DNA of 64,000 nucleotides, taken from NCBI RefSeq assembly GCF_018141445.1, contig NZ_CP058649.1, forward strand, positions 2,995,001 to 3,059,000, in the 5' to 3' direction. The notes beneath the pieces are model-generated. The model was not told where the DNA came from, did not search any database, and saw only the letters and a list, made by a program, of their open reading frames with translations. Made by a program: the position numbers and the translations under genes. This document shows, one piece after another, positions 62,257-64,000 of the stretch. Each line of letters starts with the position of its first letter. Position 1 is the stretch's first letter. The stretch is from Vallitalea pronyensis. Lineage in GTDB: Bacteria; Bacillota; Clostridia; Lachnospirales; Vallitaleaceae.

Positions 62257-63339
62257 ATGCCGAAGAAAGATAAAACATAGTTTTTTAAGCAAATGATCAT
62301 TAGATAATAAATCCTCATGATAGAGTACATATGTGGTAGCATCTTTTCTTGAACGGTGAAAAACACGTACATCATCTAAACGGTTCGTATGCACGAGGGG
62401 TATGAAAATACCTCTTTTTTTAATGTAGCATGTATCCTTGGTGGCTTTGATACGGTTGCTCGTATGGATATACTTAGCTACCTGCTTGTGCATGGCTTGA
62501 TCCTCAGAGGGTATGTAATAATAATCCTTATAGGCCTCAAAATAGTATTTTAACTCTTCTTCTAATAGAGGGATATGTAATGTAATCTTATCCTCATTTA
62601 CTTCAATATGATAGTGCTTATGCTTATAGGTATACTTAAAAGGAAACAATGGGGATAGCCTTAATTGTATAACAAGAACCTGCTCAACAACCTTACAATC
62701 ATAAAGGATATAATCCTCATAGGATGTTTTTATGTGATGATACAATTGTATAGGTGAAAGCAGCTTCGTCATATGTACAAGTGAGGTGATGTCTTCTTCA
62801 TTATGTAGGAGAAGATGGTTTTTGATTGTTTTATCCTTAGAAGCCATAAATTGCAGGAACTGTTCAATCAGTTCGCTGCCTGAATAAGGATCATTTCGAT
62901 GAATCCCTAAATACTTTTCTACTGTTTTTAAACGACAGTTTTCTAGCCCTAGGATGTGTTTACATGGGCGTATATGTTTGTAGAGATCACAATGTATATA
63001 ATCATTGCCATCAAAAGTTAAATGATAACATTTAGCTTTTTTTGATATAAAAGGAATATCAAATGTAGACCCATTAAAATGGACTAATTGTCTATAACCC
63101 TGACTTAACTGGATAAAGTTAAATAAAAGGGTATATTCGTCGTGGTCTTCTTCAGCTAACCATTGTGTCAGATAAACCTGATGATCTTCAATATAAACAC
63201 ACCCAATTAGATAGACCATATTTTTTCGATAGGAAAAACCTGTGGTTTCAATATCAAAAAAGAGGCGTGTTTCTATATCTTCAAACTGATTGTATAAATG
63301 ACTTGTATCCATCTGTAGCTTTCTCTTAACCGTAATCAT
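62251..63339 (-). CDS. YprB-like RNase H-fold exonuclease
   Basis: The 362-residue protein contains a DnaQ-like RNase H fold in its first 200 residues: RLFFDIETTGFSYRKNMVYLIG with the DxE motif (DIET), LVHFNGSTFDIPFI with the second Asp, and HNEEDITSLVHM with a third acidic group. This is the YprB ribonuclease H-like domain pattern; Bacillus YprB is linked to the helicase YprA. Here no helicase gene is adjacent. GAGGGA precedes the ATG on the minus strand. Confidence 0.85.
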   Translation of the reverse strand: MITVKRKLQMDTSHLYNQFEDIETRLFFDIETTGFSYRKNMVYLIGCVYIEDHQVYLTQWLAEEDHDEYTLLFNFIQLSQGYRQLVHFNGSTFDIPFISKKAKCYHLTFDGNDYIHCDLYKHIRPCKHILGLENCRLKTVEKYLGIHRNDPYSGSELIEQFLQFMASKDKTIKNHLLLHNEEDITSLVHMTKLLSPIQLYHHIKTSYEDYILYDCKVVEQVLVIQLRLSPLFPFKYTYKHKHYHIEVNEDKITLHIPLLEEELKYYFEAYKDYYYIPSEDQAMHKQVAKYIHTSNRIKATKDTCYIKKRGIFIPLVHTNRLDDVRVFHRSRKDATTYVLYHEDLLSNDHLLKKLCFIFLRHL

Positions 63340-63581
63340 CTGTATCCCTCAACTTCTAAATCGATTATGACATATATGGTTTATAATAATTGTATTATAA
63401 GTTAATAGAGAGATAGAATCAATAGGTATTCTTTTATGTTTGCAGGGCAATTGATTGACCTATTATGGTGTTTTCATGATTCATCTTCTTAAGTTTGTAG
63501 ATCAGGTTAGGGTGGAGGGCTTGTACCCCTTTTCTCTTTTTTAGCATATTATATAGTAAGAAAGAGAAAGGAGGACAAGTT

Positions 63582-63872
63582 ATGGATTACTCGACAATAA
63601 CGTTGATACCTATCGTAGCAGGAGTTGGAGAAACCCTGAGAATTGCTGGTATACCGTGTAAATATGTACCATTTATTAATCTTGCAGTAGGTTTAGTAAT
63701 CGGGATGATTATCTGTAATACCGATTTAGGAGGTTGTGCTATTGAAGGTTTATATGTTGGATTAGGGGCTTCTGGACTCACCAGATCAAGTCAGGAGGTC
63801 AACTGCATGTTGCATAATCGACAATGTCGATTAGAAGACAAACCCAAAAAGAGAAAACTAAAGAAAAAATAA
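63582..63872 (+). CDS. Small membrane protein, holin-like
   Basis: The 96-residue protein has two hydrophobic segments (about residues 5-22 and 30-62, the latter with INLAVGLVIGMIICNT and GLYVGLGASGL) and a strongly basic C-terminus (KPKKRKLKKK). This layout, including an amphipathic glycine-rich second half, resembles small phage-type holins, but no lysin or phage genes are near. AAAGGAGG precedes the ATG. Confidence 0.6.
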   Translation: MDYSTITLIPIVAGVGETLRIAGIPCKYVPFINLAVGLVIGMIICNTDLGGCAIEGLYVGLGASGLTRSSQEVNCMLHNRQCRLEDKPKKRKLKKK

Positions 63873-63908
63873 TATTTAAATTTAGTCAAGTAGATGCGGA
63901 ACAACAGT

Positions 63909-63937
63909 TGAAAAATTATCTGTATTTATGTACAATA
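63909..63937 (+). promoter_or_regulatory. Promoter pointing out of the window
   Basis: TTGAAA (63909-63914) and TACAAT (63932-63937) are 17 nt apart and would drive a gene beyond the window end. Confidence 0.55.
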
Positions 63938-64000
63938 CTATATGTATCAATTTGTAGAAAACTGGTTGAACAGTTTAATCATATATGATGAGATTAGCAT

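Noticed and set aside
63582..63872. Prophage remnant
   Set aside because: A single holin-like protein without lysin, structural or integrase genes is not enough.

Overview
The window is a low-GC Firmicutes chromosome segment, most likely from a spore-forming anaerobe of the class Clostridia. The evidence is spoIIM next to xerD, two D,D-carboxypeptidases, a clostridial reverse rubrerythrin, phosphate butyryltransferase and butyrate kinase, a sodium-pumping biotin decarboxylase operon, several radical SAM enzymes, and strong AGGAGG-type ribosome binding sites. A Vallitalea-like genus is only a guess. I saw no rRNA, tRNA, CRISPR array, insertion sequence or prophage block.

Layout. 1-9.4 kb: housekeeping and sporulation (aminotransferase end, purB, proC, a NUDIX hydrolase, spoIIM, xerD, a methyltransferase, a divergent cis-prenyltransferase with a YgjP-like metalloprotein, a secreted GH18 hydrolase). 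9.4-25.5 kb: accessory genes, mostly single units each closed by its own terminator (AraC regulator with a UROD-family protein, threonine aldolase, DUF421 protein, a secreted two-PPC protein, acetyltransferase, a membrane protein with an acidic repeat tail, EamA transporter, an uncharacterised soluble-plus-four-helix membrane pair, an ANT(6)-like nucleotidyltransferase, reverse rubrerythrin under a Fur/PerR-like operator). 26-36.3 kb: nucleoside salvage (deoB, pdp), dacF, a ferredoxin-type aldo/keto reductase, an AraC-GH39 fusion, and buk-ptb.

36.4-43.1 kb is the most unusual region: a compact RiPP cluster. A divergent promoter pair drives, leftward, a radical SAM/SPASM maturase, a 35-residue cysteine-free precursor peptide with a C-terminal WSKKF, possibly a second small peptide, a SPASM protein whose radical SAM cluster motif has lost its first cysteine, and an ABC exporter; rightward, a cobalamin-binding radical SAM C-methyltransferase of the RiPP-maturation type. 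The W-S-K unit equals the Trp-Lys cross-linked triplet of darobactin. I infer a peptide combining a cyclophane with C-methylation, which I do not recognise as a described system.

43-64 kb: cell division and core functions (degenerate M50 protein, scpAB, a second D,D-carboxypeptidase, rluB), a secreted lamin-tail/metallo-beta-lactamase protein, a five-gene sodium-pump decarboxylase operon carrying two carboxyltransferases (12S- and 5S-like), an RpiR regulator, a YhiN-like flavoprotein, aroH, cmk, ispH overlapping rpsA, cheR and a YprB-like exonuclease. Three intergenic regions hold candidate structured RNAs: the purB leader, 25.66-25.82 kb and 47.69-47.77 kb.
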